64,000 nt of DNA from Mytilus trossulus (taxonomy: Eukaryota; Mollusca; Bivalvia; Mytilida; Mytilidae): assembly GCF_036588685.1 (NCBI RefSeq), contig NC_086383.1, positions 35,844,171 through 35,908,170 on the forward strand. The letters are read 5' to 3'. The notes beneath the pieces are model-generated. The model ran no database searches. It was given only the letters and a program-made list of their open reading frames with translations, and was not told the origin of the DNA. Shown in pieces: positions 12,023 to 23,513 of this stretch. Position numbers and translations under genes: made by a program. Numbering within the stretch: the stretch's first letter is position 1; every line of letters begins with the position of its first letter.

Positions 12023-13532
12023 CTTTGAGCGTTCCTGGTGAAAATATATCCAGAAAAGCGCGGCGGATGCTTGCAATTCATAACTGGTTCTTTTTACTTT
12101 TTAGTACATTGGTTAGCAAAGTCAACTAAATATTTAATATAAATCGTGAAATAACGAATGAAAATTGGACTATTTGCCAATATTTTACTAAAGAAAGCAT
12201 ACATTAGTATAGAGATAGCACTTATTTGTGTTTCTAAACTTTTGAATTTAATAACTTGTTAGAATGTTAAGATATATGAACAAAGATTTATACAGAACAG
12301 GAAGACGTCAGATTTGTTGCTGTACAATACTAATAATGGGTGTGTAACTTTCCCCACTACTAAAACAAAACTTAAACGGTTGGCAACGACTTGTTTTGAC
12401 ATCAAGCAGCTTTATAAAAATGCAAACCGTTATTTATTTACCATATGAATTTATAATTATATTGCCTTTGTTAGGAAGGCTCTGATAAAATATTTCTATG
12501 CGTTGTCATCTATGTTGTTATTAATATCCTCTATTCACATGACTCAGTAGTATTTCATTAATTATATTTGATGAGTCATCACATTTCTTATTAGCACTAT
12601 GTAGGTAAAAGGTTAACTAAGGGCAATAATTAAAATATCCAATTCCTGGTGATGATATATCCAGAAAAGCGCTACAAACGCTTGAAATTAATAACTTGTT
12701 CTTTTCACTTTTTAGTACATTGGTTAGTAGAGTCAATTAAACGTTTCATATGCAACGTGAAATAACGAATGATAATTGGACTATTTGCCAAACTCCAGTT
12801 ACCTAGTAAACCTCCGGAAAAAGGATCTGAAATAATTAGTCAATAGTTTTACTAAAGAAAACAGGATAAAGTATAAAGATATAATCTGTTTGCGTGTCTA
12901 AACTTTTGAATATAAAGACTCGTAAGAATGTTTAGATATAAGAACAAAGATGTATACAGAACAGGAAGAGGTCAGAGTTTTTTTTTTTACAATACTACTA
13001 ATGAGTGTGTAACTGCCTCTACTACTAAAACATATCTCAAACGGTTGGCTATCGGATTGTTTTGACATCAATCAGTTTATACATTTTTTTTTAAATCAAA
13101 CAGTTATTTATTTACCGTATAAATTTATAAATCAAACAGTTATTTATTTACCGTATAAATTTATAAATCAAACAGTTATTTATTTACCGTATAAATTTAT
13201 AAATCAAACAGTTATTTATTTACCGTATAAATTTATAAATCAAACAGTTATTTATTTACCGTATAAATTTATAAATCAAACAGTTATTTATTTACCGTAT
13301 AAATTTATAAATCAAACAGTTATTTATTTACCGTATAAATTTATAATTAATTGCCTTTGTTAGAGAGACTCTGATAAAGTAATTTCTATGTTTGCCATTT
13401 ATGTTGTTAATAATATCCTCTAGTCACATCATTCAGTAGTATTTCCTTAATTATATTAGATGAGCTATCACATTTCTTATTAGTACTACGTAGGTAAAAG
13501 GTTAACTGAAGACAATAATTAAAATATCCAAT
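12023..13532 (+). repeat. Tandem duplication of GPCR upstream region
   Basis: Two adjacent copies, about 12023-12642 and 12643-13532, share landmarks in the same order: TCCTGGTGA, ATATATCCAGAAAAGCGC, TTTTTAGTACATTGGTTAG, AACGGTTGGC, a TTATTTATTTACC block, and GGTAAAAGGTTAACT. The second copy is longer because one 36-bp segment was amplified. It ends about 320 bp before the GPCR start codon. Confidence 0.85.
13093..13344. repeat. 36-bp minisatellite, seven copies
   Basis: Seven essentially identical tandem 36-bp units, AAATCAAACAGTTATTTATT followed by TACCGTATAAATTTAT. The CCG word recurs at 13115, 13151, 13187, 13223, 13259, 13295 and 13331. The matching place in the neighbouring copy (about 12430) and in the distant duplicate (about 51080) holds only one diverged unit, so the expansion is specific to this promoter-side region. 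Confidence 0.95.
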
Positions 13533-13851
13533 ACAAAAGTTTACACCGCTGATGTTTGCTTTATTCCTCATCTAATTAAGGATTTGCCACGTGATCTTGA
13601 GATGATGTTTTTGTTATCATCATCACATTTCATGTTATTATAACAATAATATATTTTGTTGTTCAGAAATGCATTCAAGTGACAGGATTGAGTGGTTAGC
13701 TTCATTAAAACGTAAAAGAAGTAACTTTAATATATATATTTGAAACTGTCACAGAAGTCCCTGCAAACATACTGATTCCCATAGTAAATGATACTTTTGA
13801 TGTCACAAATACTGCCTAAAGATTGTTAAAGACAGCAGCAAAAGAAAAAAA

Positions 13852-14811
13852 ATGGCTAAGAGTTTACCGTATATGTATATTGCTTTTATTATATTAGGAA
13901 CAACGTCGTGTGCGGCCAATGCAACCCTTATATGGATCATACTCCGAAACAGGAATTTCAGAACAATATCTAATATAATCATTGTGAGTTTGGCTACAAG
14001 TGATTTCTTATTAGGGTTTATAGTATCTCCTATGGAAATGATGCATCATTTGTTGCCAGATTTTGACGTTATTGGATATGGATGCTTAGCCCATCAAGTT
14101 GTAATGATTTTTGTGCCACTTGTGTCCATCGTACATTTGTTGTTAGTTGCAGTTGAACGATTTGTTAAGATTGTATACCCTCTGCATTATCACATGATAG
14201 CTACGAGATCCCGCGCAGTAATCTTAATTATCTTCACTTGGTTATTTCCCTTTTCTGTGAGTCTGCTACCTTTTATGGGGATACACCAAAACATGGAGTC
14301 GACTAACAACACGGATAGCGCATGTTCCGGCTTAGACATGCTACCTTGTCTATACTTGAATACTGTACTGGGCATGATTGGTGTGATTTGCGTCTTCATG
14401 ACCATTCTTTACACGGCGATTATGAAAATTGCATACAGGCATGCCAAAGAATTGAGGAAAATTCGAATCCCGAAACAAAAGGGTAAGATCTTTAAATCGT
14501 CCGAATTAAAGGCATTAATTGTTTTAGTAATGACAGTGATGTACTTTGTCTTGTCGTGGGCTCCGTTTAGTGTATCTGTTATAGATGAATGTATGTCTGG
14601 GCAGATAGCTACTTATTATACACCAGCGATCTTTATAGCTTATTTTAATTCGACCGTCAATCCTTTGATATACGGGATAGGTAACAGGGAACTCAGAAAT
14701 TCCTTTCTTGCAATTTGCAGTAAACAAAAAAGGAACGAAATAGCACCTTTTATTACAGCAATTACTGCTGTCTCAATGACAGAACGAAAGATAGCAGAAA
14801 CCAGTATGTAA
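13852..14811 (+). CDS. Rhodopsin-like (class A) G-protein-coupled receptor
   Basis: A single-exon 319-residue seven-helix receptor, presumed plasma membrane. Landmarks: Asn23 in TM1, the LATSD motif with Asp51 in TM2, Cys78 before TM3, ERF at 102-104 in place of DRY, Trp130 in TM4, Cys158/Cys166 in ECL2, SWAP with Trp236/Pro238 in TM6 (usual CWxP), NPLIY at 270-274 in TM7, and a short tail with Cys289. The N-terminus is very short. TM5 lacks the usual proline, as in melanocortin, EDG and cannabinoid receptors, but the ligand cannot be told. The start is at ATG 13852 (AAAAAAATGG), the only early Met before TM1. A 96-100% similar stretch at 51658 is a pseudogene copy (similarity judged by eye), and 23514-24479 is a more distant relative. 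Confidence 0.9.
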   Translation: MAKSLPYMYIAFIILGTTSCAANATLIWIILRNRNFRTISNIIIVSLATSDFLLGFIVSPMEMMHHLLPDFDVIGYGCLAHQVVMIFVPLVSIVHLLLVAVERFVKIVYPLHYHMIATRSRAVILIIFTWLFPFSVSLLPFMGIHQNMESTNNTDSACSGLDMLPCLYLNTVLGMIGVICVFMTILYTAIMKIAYRHAKELRKIRIPKQKGKIFKSSELKALIVLVMTVMYFVLSWAPFSVSVIDECMSGQIATYYTPAIFIAYFNSTVNPLIYGIGNRELRNSFLAICSKQKRNEIAPFITAITAVSMTERKIAETSM

Positions 14812-15349
14812 TTCAAATGGAAAACACTAAACCTATGAAATACTCGAACTTTGAACGAGAATAAATGAGTTAACATTTAAGTGCTATTGTGTAGTTATGA
14901 AATACACTTCTGGCTGTACAATGTATTTATGATTTATTGATTATAACAATTAAAACATCATCTGTGTCACTTTTTACTTTGTTAATCTCTAACGGTACAT
15001 AAGTTGATAGACATAGTTTTCAAATTCAGGATCATTGTTTTCTGCTTAGTTTACTATTAATCAAAGGCAACAAAAATAGACGTGATAGGTTTAACACGAA
15101 GGAGCATCTCTTACATGTAGTTATTTTTTTCATCGGACTTTGATAATTTTATTGTTCGAAAATGCGGCCTATAGTCATAAAATAGTTATGTGCATTTTTA
15201 TTATTGGAATATCTTCCGGCGTCTGCTGTTTGCTTTCATGTATCTCTAGAATTTTCCTACAGTGTGATAATTAATTGATTTTTTTACTTGGATTCATATA
15301 TTGAAGCGGCTCCAGAGAAGTTAGCTAAGAATCAATCTGAATTATATTT
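14812..15349. other. GPCR 3' flank
   Basis: No gene. The first part (to about 15190) is shared with the 3' flank of the pseudogene copy (52617-53360). AATAAA lies at about 14861, a candidate polyadenylation signal. Confidence 0.55.
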
Positions 15350-15985
15350 AGCCACCGGCACCGGCAAAACAGCAAATTTGCTATTTTGCCGGCTCTGATT
15401 AAAATATCTTAATTCAAGTCAGCAAAATAGCCATTTTTATAGACATGACTATTTGACCGGCACCAGAAAGATAGTGAACTTGTTGCCTGCGCTGGAAGAA
15501 AGAAAATATACTTTTTTGCTGACATTAAGAAGCGGGATCTGATGCATACATGTACCATTATACTGACTGATTATGGAGATAACTTGAACTACTTGTTTAA
15601 ATATTATTTCATTGCATCATAAAGATGCCCAATATTTTTGTTTTCTTGTTATAGATTTTTGATAGTATATGTTTTGTAATTTACTCTTTGACTGATAAAT
15701 GTTTTCAAACAATTATATGTGTTTCAAATATTGTTGCTGCTCTCCAACTACTGGTATATCTGTAATTATTTAATCCTTCTATGTTGATACTACACATTTC
15801 CATAGTACTTTTTATAAGTAAATATTATAGTTCACTCTTTACAAAGATCCCATAACATACCAAATTCACTATATTAGTGGTGCCGGTTAAATAGCCATTT
15901 ATATAAAACAAAACAAAAATAGGCTATTTCGTCGGCTTGAATTAAGATATTTTAACCAGAGCCGACTAAATAGCCACTGCCTAAT
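15350..15985. mobile_element. Inverted-repeat element (GCCGGC / TAGCC-rich ends)
   Basis: The left part contains GCCGGCTCTGATTAAAATAT then CTTAATTCAAG. The right part contains the inverse, CTTGAATTAAGATATTTTAA then CCAGAGCCGAC. Both ends are rich in TAGCC and ACCGGCACC words in opposite orientation. No ORF. A non-autonomous DNA transposon or foldback element of about 635 bp is the simplest reading; target duplication not identified. Confidence 0.6.
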
Positions 15986-17499
15986 AAAAAAAGCATGCAT
16001 CAAAGACTACAATCAAGTGAAATACATCACAGGGACAGTATTTTAACGTCATGGACAGACAAAGTAGACATGACGTGTGCAATGCCAAAAATGAATGTAT
16101 CGACAGGCAGCAGGCTAGTTAGAAGTTAAACTCTTAATAGATAAAATTTAACGTGGGTGTGTCTTTAAACATCACGTTGGCATATATTAAGATATTGTGT
16201 TTTCTTGTTGAAATATGCAAACGCTTTTTTTGTCATGATACTTACAAATATTAAGATATTTTTTTGTTGTTGATATATTCATCAGTTTTTTTCAAAATAC
16301 ATGCATAGCATTGAAATAGTTCCATCTTAGCTTACTCTTTTGAAAAAAAATGAAAATAACAAGTTATAAATGTGTATAAAAGCACTTTTCTAGATTTACG
16401 TTCATGAAAATCGCTCAAATCCAAAAAAATAAAAGCTTAGCATGTGTAAAGAAATTTACCAAGCTCTATAAAACAAGATAAAAACCATTTGTTAACCTTG
16501 TTGCTTCCGGAACCTTTCTGGAATTTTCTATTGCTTATAACGTACACTTAAACCAATAAGTAAGTTCAAGCACTGTCAAATTATTCAAGGGATTTTAATA
16601 GTAGCCTGCTATTCAAATCTGCGATCTTTTCGAGGTATTTTACATATATGTGTGTATGAACGGTATTGTTATCTGCGTGTGTTATGTATTAAATACAGGA
16701 GGAATTAGCTCTACATAAGTAAATGCCTGTACACAGTCAGGAATATTACAATGTTCTATTTTTTCATCAGTTTATTGTGTTTGCGCTATTGTTTTTCCAA
16801 TTTGATGTGCATGATGACGACTTCCCGTGTTAATTTTTTTATAGTAATTTAATTTTAGTTTATGAATGTATGTATCTGATCTTTTTTGTGTGATAATAAT
16901 TAGTTGTTGCTTCACAATATCAATTTGGCTTAATCTCTACATTCCTATACAGAGGATACTGTTTGTAACAGTAATATCCGTATACATGATTTATCAACCC
17001 AACAAAAAGTCTATGACAGGTAAACAGATAAGTCACACCCCGTACTAGTGTTGGAGGGTGAATGATGTGTTTGGTTCTCAAAGAATAGCCAACATAGATA
17101 CAAGTATATTGTCTTAGTGAGTGATACGTCCTACTAACATGGGCAACACTAAGGTTGCCACATGTTGATCAAGATCTGCTTACCCTCCTCAAGCACATGA
17201 GTTCACCCCCCAGTTATTGTTGGGGTTCGGGTATATCTAATAATGCTCATTATGATTAGAAGAAGAAAATCGAAAAAAAATTAAAAGTTAGAAAAGTAAA
17301 TGGCAAAAGAATATAGAATACTGGTGGAGAATAATAACAAAACATTTATAGTATACTAATGACAAAAAATCCAACTGGGCCTGAATTAATGGTTCTATAC
17401 ATTAAAGATGAAGAAAAATGATCTCAAAATTTATAGAAAACAAATGCTACATGAACATAATGAATGAACCATTTTCATCAATAAGAGTAGTTATCAAAG
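15986..17499. other. Intergenic, no gene recognised
   Basis: AT-rich, no supported exon. 16723-16850 is a diverged copy of the dispersed repeat also seen at 1789-1945. Confidence 0.5.
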
Positions 17500-17590
17500 G
17501 TACCAGAATTATAATTTAATAAGCCAGACGCGCGTTTCGTCTACATAAGACTCATCAGTGACGCTCAGATCAAAATAGTTATAATAGAGC
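17485..17590 (-). repeat. Partial retrozyme copy with intact ribozyme
   Basis: A short fragment of the 355-bp repeat: GTTATCAAAGGTACCAG through GCTCAGATCAAAATAGTT. It holds one complete hammerhead core on the minus strand. Confidence 0.85.
17521..17564 (-). ncRNA. Hammerhead ribozyme (type I)
   Basis: Minus strand: stem I arm GCGTCA, core CTGATGA, stem II GTCT/AGAC with a 5-nt loop, GAAAC, loop GCGC, then GTC at the cleavage site. Its 3' stem I arm is TGGCTT, so there is one mismatch and weaker pairing than in the arrays. Cleavage is predicted between 17527 and 17526. Confidence 0.8.
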
Positions 17591-17745
17591 AGACAGACAT
17601 TATTACTTTTATTTTCAATGTTGTCAATTTTTATGGCGACGTGCCCACCCTGACGTTGTGTAATCATACGCTAACATGTGTGTACGTTTTTATTGTTAAT
17701 ACAAATAATATAAATATGTATTTTGATAGAAATTTATTTATAATG

Positions 17746-17871
17746 AATGGCAATAATTTATGTTGAATTTATTGAACCATAAAATTAATTTTTGACTTCG
17801 TGGATTATTCATTGTGAAGAGTCAAAAATTAATTTTATGGTTCAATAAATTCAAAATAAATAATAGCCATT
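17746..17871. repeat. Foldback element, about 52-bp arms
   Basis: The arms 17746-17797 and 17820-17871 are near-perfect reverse complements (for example ATTGAACCATAAAATTAATT against its inverse), with a loop of about 22 nt. No ORF. Typical of a small foldback MITE. Confidence 0.85.
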
Positions 17872-18248
17872 TATTAAAACAATTCAATGATACGATTTTG
17901 CACATAGATAATATTTTGTATTTACAACGGCAACTTCTACACACCCTGCATCCATTTTTTTTGCGGCACATTTCCTAGCAGCTACCTGTTATAAGAAATC
18001 ACGCAATGTACAGATGTTTTCGTCGAATTATCACACTAGACTTATCCACTGTATAATTCACAGCAATATATTTTGTCATGTAAACAATTATTTTATTAAT
18101 AGTCATTCCAATATACTGATGTTATTGTTAAAACTTGTGACACAAGAAGAAGGCCATTTGTTGAGCCGAAATATTTGTCAACACGATTTTATAACAACAT
18201 TTTCGTTTTATAACACCTTATATCAGTACCGTTGTGCAAATCTTTAGA

Positions 18249-18252
<4 letters not shown>

Positions 18253-18286
<34 letters not shown>
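18253..18286. repeat. (TA)n microsatellite
   Basis: About 16 uninterrupted TA units. Confidence 0.95.
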
Positions 18287-18287
<1 letters not shown>

Positions 18288-18450
18288 AAATCAAAACTAA
18301 TATCACTGTACTGCAAAACAATGTGCATAATTTATCTGTATGTAACCAAAACAAATCAAAAACAAAATGTGTTATGTGTTCTAAAAAGTACATTCCGACT
18401 TATTCTTATATTCACATGGTTAAAATATAATCTTGTTATGAGAATATGTT

Positions 18451-18600
18451 GTATGGAGGCCAATGAGACAACGCTAAACAGTTGACAAAATGACACAGGA
18501 ATTAACAAAATGTGGGTAGCTGTACGGCCTCCAACAATGGGCAAAGCTCACATAAGGTCCCGGAATGACAAATGTCATACAATTCAAACGAGAAAACTCC
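18451..18600 (+). repeat. Dispersed element, family A, partial
   Basis: Contains family A landmarks: CCAATGAGACAAC, AAATGACACAGGAATTAACA, GTACGGCCT, CAACAATGGGCAAAG, and ATTCAAACGAGAAAACT. Better copies are at 49753-50128 (same strand) and 52902-53270 (inverted). Confidence 0.75.
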
Positions 18601-18836
18601 CTGATTTATGTAAGTATGTTTAGTGCAATGGTAATAGATTGGTAAACTACTCACTCTCGTTTAATGTTTTATGTTTTCAGAAATTCAGTCTAAAGAAAAA
18701 CTACCACTGCGGCAGGTACAAACTTTTTATGTATCATCTTGAGTCTGAAGGTATGCTGTTCCATTAAAGTTACCCCTTTCTGTATTTTCATCCAATATAA
18801 CGTGTATAATGTATCCTTCTGTCAAGTTAATCTTTG

Positions 18837-19059
18837 AGGGCCTTCATGGGGTTTTTGATTATGTGATTACTTGGCCGTTTTTTTAATGATTATTTGATTA
18901 TTAAGCCAAATATTTCATGATTATTTGATTACCTAGGACTGTATTTTTAGTTTATGATTATTTGATTACTAAAGATAAGCAAATATTTAATGTTTATGTG
19001 ATTATATTGGCAAAACAATGGTGATTATGTGATTACTAGGACCCCCCATGAGGGGCCTC
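18837..19059. mobile_element. 223-bp MITE with GATTATNTGATTA internal repeats
   Basis: Ends are imperfect inverted repeats (GGGCCTTCATGGGG against CCCCCCATGAGGGGCC). ATCTTTG flanks both sides (18830-18836, 19060-19066), a 7-8 bp target duplication suggestive of hAT-type mobilisation. The interior has several copies of ATGATTATTTGATTA. No ORF. Confidence 0.75.
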
Positions 19060-19479
19060 ATCTTTGTAATAGTTAACATTACAATGAAAGACAGTACTCG
19101 ATACATCTGACTTATAAACATCAAAGTAGAGTGGTAGATTAAAGAAAGTAGCTTAGTTTAAGAGTTTGATGGACCGGCATACCTTTCGGCTGAACATCTA
19201 CATGATGATAGAATAAACATTATACTAGTACTATTATTAATAAATAACTTATACAATTTTAGCACTATCGTATAGTTTTTCTATGTTTCAGATTTTTTTT
19301 TAAAGTGTGACTTTCTCATTTTATTTTTTATGCAGAACCAATGTGAAAAACAGTTCACAATCCTCTCAAGTTTTAAAATAATTTGATTTATCTCCGTCCG
19401 AAATTTGTATTCCTACCTCTTTACTATTTGTTCCTACATCTCTAGTTAGTAGATAACAATTCTTTTCATATGGAAAATT

Positions 19480-20030
19480 ATTACAATGAACACGCAGACA
19501 GGCCTTGTGAATGTTGTGTAAGCCTGGCTTTTTACCTCCTTATGACAATTCCTGAGTTTCATGCGGAAGAATCATACTGATTCGGTGCCTTTCGCTGTCG
19601 TCTTGTTGATGTGTGCTCGGTACGACAGATCAAACCAAAGGTTCTTCAAACCTGGGAGTCTTTAAAAGGTAGGACGATGAATACGGTAGTCAATATTGAT
19701 AAGTTGCGTTTCGTGTGGATTTGTATGGCGGTTCATGTCTGTGGGTGAAATGCCAACTGCCAATCTTATTCCCATTTGTCTAGTTTCATTTTGATGGAGT
19801 CGCTGATAGATCTAAAAGGTTGATAGATCAGGCAAGCATCAAAAATGTGACCCTGGCATTGACAGATTAAGGGAGTTAGTTTATAACAAAGTCAAAGAGC
19901 ATGTGTCCTTTGGTAGTACCCTGTGGCACCCATCAAACTAACTCAGTTTCGTATAATGATGTACTCTCAACTAACACATGATGTATACGATTGTCAAAGA
20001 AGCTCTTAGCATATTGTATATATCTGTTTA
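19480..20030 (-). pseudogene. LINE reverse-transcriptase relic (jockey/CR1-like)
   Basis: Minus-strand translation at about 19930 down to 19830 reads VPQGTTKGHMLFDFVIN with stops, matching the RT block usually GVPQGTxLGPLLFLxxIND. Lower down (about 19800-19680) comes LDKWE, a stop, then DWQLAFHP, the usual LxKWxxxWxMxFN block. Several in-frame stops show that it is dead. It is unrelated to the L1/Tx1-type LINE at 4047-11481. Confidence 0.7.
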
Positions 20031-20768
20031 CGACGCATGCAAACTTATTGAACCAGCGATGCCTAAATAGACAGCAAAATGACAGTTTATAGGCGTAAGA
20101 ACAAAACACACTTATGTAACAAAGTCCTTATATTGAACATATGTTGTAGTGGTGAAATAATTCATCTGTGATATATGTGACACCGAAACCAATGCCCAAT
20201 CAGTACATAGTGGTCTCAATAAACTCAAGATAAATGTCCGTGCTATTTAGCGAAGCTTTCTTAGTGAGTCTACCCCCTGCAGAGGTATCAATCAAAGAAC
20301 ACATTTGTTGCGTTTAGATAAATGCTATAATTACCACCACTTAGTTCAGTTTTTGAATATGGATGGAAAATGAGTAATTCCTCCATTATTCTAGTACTTT
20401 TTTTACAAGACCTTGTTTGTAAATGCAAAGGTAAAACTATCTGTAGCAAATCTTGTGTGTTGGGGTGCTATTATTGATTACATTTTTTTTATTTGTCGTA
20501 TGTATACACTTCTTCACTTTGAGCTTATAAACCATGCGCATGATTGTTCTGTGGTTTTATGGCAGTTTTACGGTATGATTTGAGCAGACAAAGAACAGAC
20601 ACGTACTACCAAGTTGGTTGATTACTTTATTTTTATTTTTAAAGGACTAAACCAAGATATGCAAATACTTTACATTCATTATATTATTATATCATAAGAC
20701 ATTAAACATTACCAACCAGTCTGAAAAACATTCCCTTCGAATCAATGTTATATACAATATTAACATAA

Positions 20769-20960
20769 ATAGGAAGATTTGGTATGAGTGCCAATGAGAC
20801 AACTCTCACTCCAACTCACAATGTGTAAAAAGTAAACAGTTATAGATCAAATAACGGTCAACGATACCAAACAACAAGCTAATAAAGGGCCCCGTGACTA
20901 GTATAAAATAATTCAAACAGGAAAACCGACGGTCTAATTCAAAAATGCACCAATTAGACA
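20769..20960 (+). repeat. Dispersed element, family A, diverged
   Basis: Landmarks GGTATGAGTGCCAATGAGAC, AAACAGTTATAG, GGTCAACG, AAAGGGCCCCG and AATTCAAACAGGAAAAC follow the family A order. Confidence 0.7.
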
Positions 20961-21529
20961 CATAATTTAAATTTTCGAATTTTCTGATTACTTTTCGATT
21001 AGTTGTTCAATAACTTTGTTCTTTAGAATCATTATATATATTGATAAATGTTTATACTTTTAAAATATGGAATATAGCTGCATTTAATTTCATGTAATCT
21101 TTGTTGGTACTGGTCTTGAATTTGAAATATTTCGTAAGATTCCTTTTAAAAAAAAATCAATGACACTAACGTTAATGTATGACTGTTCCGACTTTGCGAG
21201 TTTCTTGAGGTGAAGACTATTCGACACTACCGTAGTTATGCATGCACGCTACCGATTTTAGTTTAACAGCACTACAGTTTGTGTCTAGAATAACTTTCAT
21301 CGAATATTAAAGTACTTTAAGAATTGTTTTTGAAAATTCATAGAAATGCGCTGTTTATAATTATATACAAAACATTTTTTACCATAATTATGATTACATC
21401 TTAAAGCATAGAACTATAAGATACTCAATTAGTACACAAATTTGAAATAGAAGACACACATCATGTTTATGTATATTTTCAGTATTTAATAGTGCAAAAC
21501 ATGGTACAACTGCAAAAACAGTTTTTATA
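20961..21529. other. Intergenic, no gene recognised
   Basis: AT-rich. No coding or repeat structure identified. Confidence 0.5.
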
Positions 21530-21955
21530 AAATTTGACAAATTAGTAAATCCACTTGTATTTTTGTCCATCTGATGAGTTAAACCTTTTTCAACTGATTT
21601 TTATAGTTCGTTCTTATGTGTACCGTTATACCACTTTCCCAGATTAGGGGAGGGTTGGGATTCTGCTAACATGTTAAACCCCGCTATATTATGTATGTGC
21701 CTGTCCCAAGTCAGGAGCCTGTAATTCATTGGTTGTCGTTTGTTACATATTTGTTTTTCGCTCATTTTTTTGTACTTAAATGAGGCCTTTAGTTTTCTCG
21801 TTTGAATTGTTTTACATTGTCATTAAGGGGTCTTTGAATAGCTGACTTTGCGGTATGGGCTTTGCGTATTGTTGAATGTCGTACGGTGACCTATAATTGT
21901 TAATATCTGTGTCATTTTGACTCATTGGCAATCAAACAACATCTTCTTTTTTTTT
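21530..21955 (-). repeat. Dispersed element, family A, long form
   Basis: Reverse-strand copy. CCATCTGATGAGTTAAACC, TTATACCACTTTCCCAGATT, TAAACCCCGC, GTGCCTGTCCCAAGTCAGGA and TTTTCTCGTTTGAATTGTTT correspond inversely to 49753-50200. It includes the extra segment after the ACCACTGTCCC end seen at 50130-50200. Confidence 0.8.
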
Positions 21956-23513
21956 TATATTTGTAAAATTTGACAAATAAGTAAAACATAAAAAAAGGAT
22001 ATTGTTCACATTAAAAGTTACAGGTTGCACTTCAGTTTATACGGACAATGCAGTTTCCAATAGGAACACCTTTTACGGCTAAAACTGTACGAATTTGTGT
22101 TAATCTAATGTTACTTTTACTATATCAAGAGAGATAACTCTATACATATTTCTACAATTTCTCACTTCCTATAGGAGTGAGTTCTCTTCCTTTTAATGGT
22201 CAGTTGTGCAACATGTGCTAATAGTTATTAAAGTATTAAAACGTATTAATGTCTTTCTCAGTGTAATAACACTTTTACCAAAATAAATCGTAAAAAATAT
22301 ATCCAAAAAGGTAACGCATATGCATATATATCCTTTCAAAAGTCAAAATACAAATGTGTAGGGTTGTGCGGCATATTTTAACATAAGACCTTCTAAGAGT
22401 TTAGACTTATTGTAAAATTATGTACTACACCTCTTTTCACTTTAGATCTTCCTCAAAATTCAATTTTGCCGCTATGCAAGAGGTACTTCTACTTGTAACA
22501 TCTCTACGAGATGAAATATATAGATCATATATGGGAACCACACGTAGGTAAACAAAACAAAATATCAATACATATTATATATTCCCAAAAGAGGTGTGGT
22601 TTGTGAAACAGCAATATTTACGATATACAACATACAACTGTTAAGTCATTTCCATTCCTGCACTGATAAGTGTAATGTTACAAGCTGTGTTATCAGACAA
22701 CTTTCTCGGAAAAAGATAGGGTTGAGTTATCATAAAACAGTCACATTATTATCCTCCTGTCCAAAGTAAAGATCCACTATTCAAGGATAGTAATTTGGAT
22801 TACTTCTATATTTTTTTTCGTTACTGTTTCAGTATTAATCCAGTAGTTATTTTTTCGTCTTTTTAATTATTTTATCATAGCTTCATATAAAGTGGAAAAA
22901 TCTTTTTAAGTGAATACAACATGTAAAATAATATTTAAATATAAATTGTCGATCCACCATGACTATGAAAACAAATTTCACAAGATCTAAAGTACACTTA
23001 CATACAACACTTAATGTCTTTAAATTGTGTTTTTATTTATTCACTTTCACTTTCTTGTAATTCATTTTTGAAAGAAAAATCATGTATAGTTTTTTGTTCT
23101 CTAAAAATTAAAAATCCAAGCATCTTGGTCCCTAGTGTATTAGTTCATGACAAAAAGTGAATATATTTAAAAGGTCTTAGAGATTTTTTGTTGTGTAGAA
23201 AAAGTGTATTTGCGGTACATCCATGTCATCATCATCTTCATTTTTTATGTTATTTCTGTTTCATTTTTTTCAATTGAAAGACTCGTAAAGTATTGTATAT
23301 TTTGAATTATTGCATGCTCATATTAATATTATGTTGTAATTTATTGTTATTCGGAGCGGACTTCATAAGTATGGCTTACTTGTGTCCAATCCATTTTACT
23401 TTGAGTAAATTAAATATGTTTAAACTAGTTCGAGGTTATATAAAAATACACTTCTAACGTTATTTTCATCAAGTAATTCACATACCTGCAATATGTTCTT
23501 AATCATAACAAAA
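21956..23513. other. Intergenic, no gene recognised
   Basis: AT-rich sequence downstream of the minus-strand GPCR. No exon or mobile element identified. Confidence 0.5.

Larger units (their letters stand above)
11945..15190 (+). repeat. Segmental duplication, copy with intact GPCR
   Basis: Similar in order to 50595-53360: a shared leader (TCTTATACAT ... GGCTTTC), the upstream region, the GPCR coding sequence, and a 3' flank as far as a shared TTTTATTGTTCG block. The partner copy carries a nonsense mutation, a frameshift and a later repeat insertion. The leader (11945-12060) may itself be a wider dispersed repeat. Confidence 0.85.

Noticed and set aside
13093..13344. CRISPR-like regular 36-bp repeats
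   Set aside because: Units are directly contiguous with no spacers, and the genome is animal; this is a minisatellite.
18234..18485. ORF with an Ile-Tyr repeat
   Set aside because: It is a translation of the TA microsatellite.
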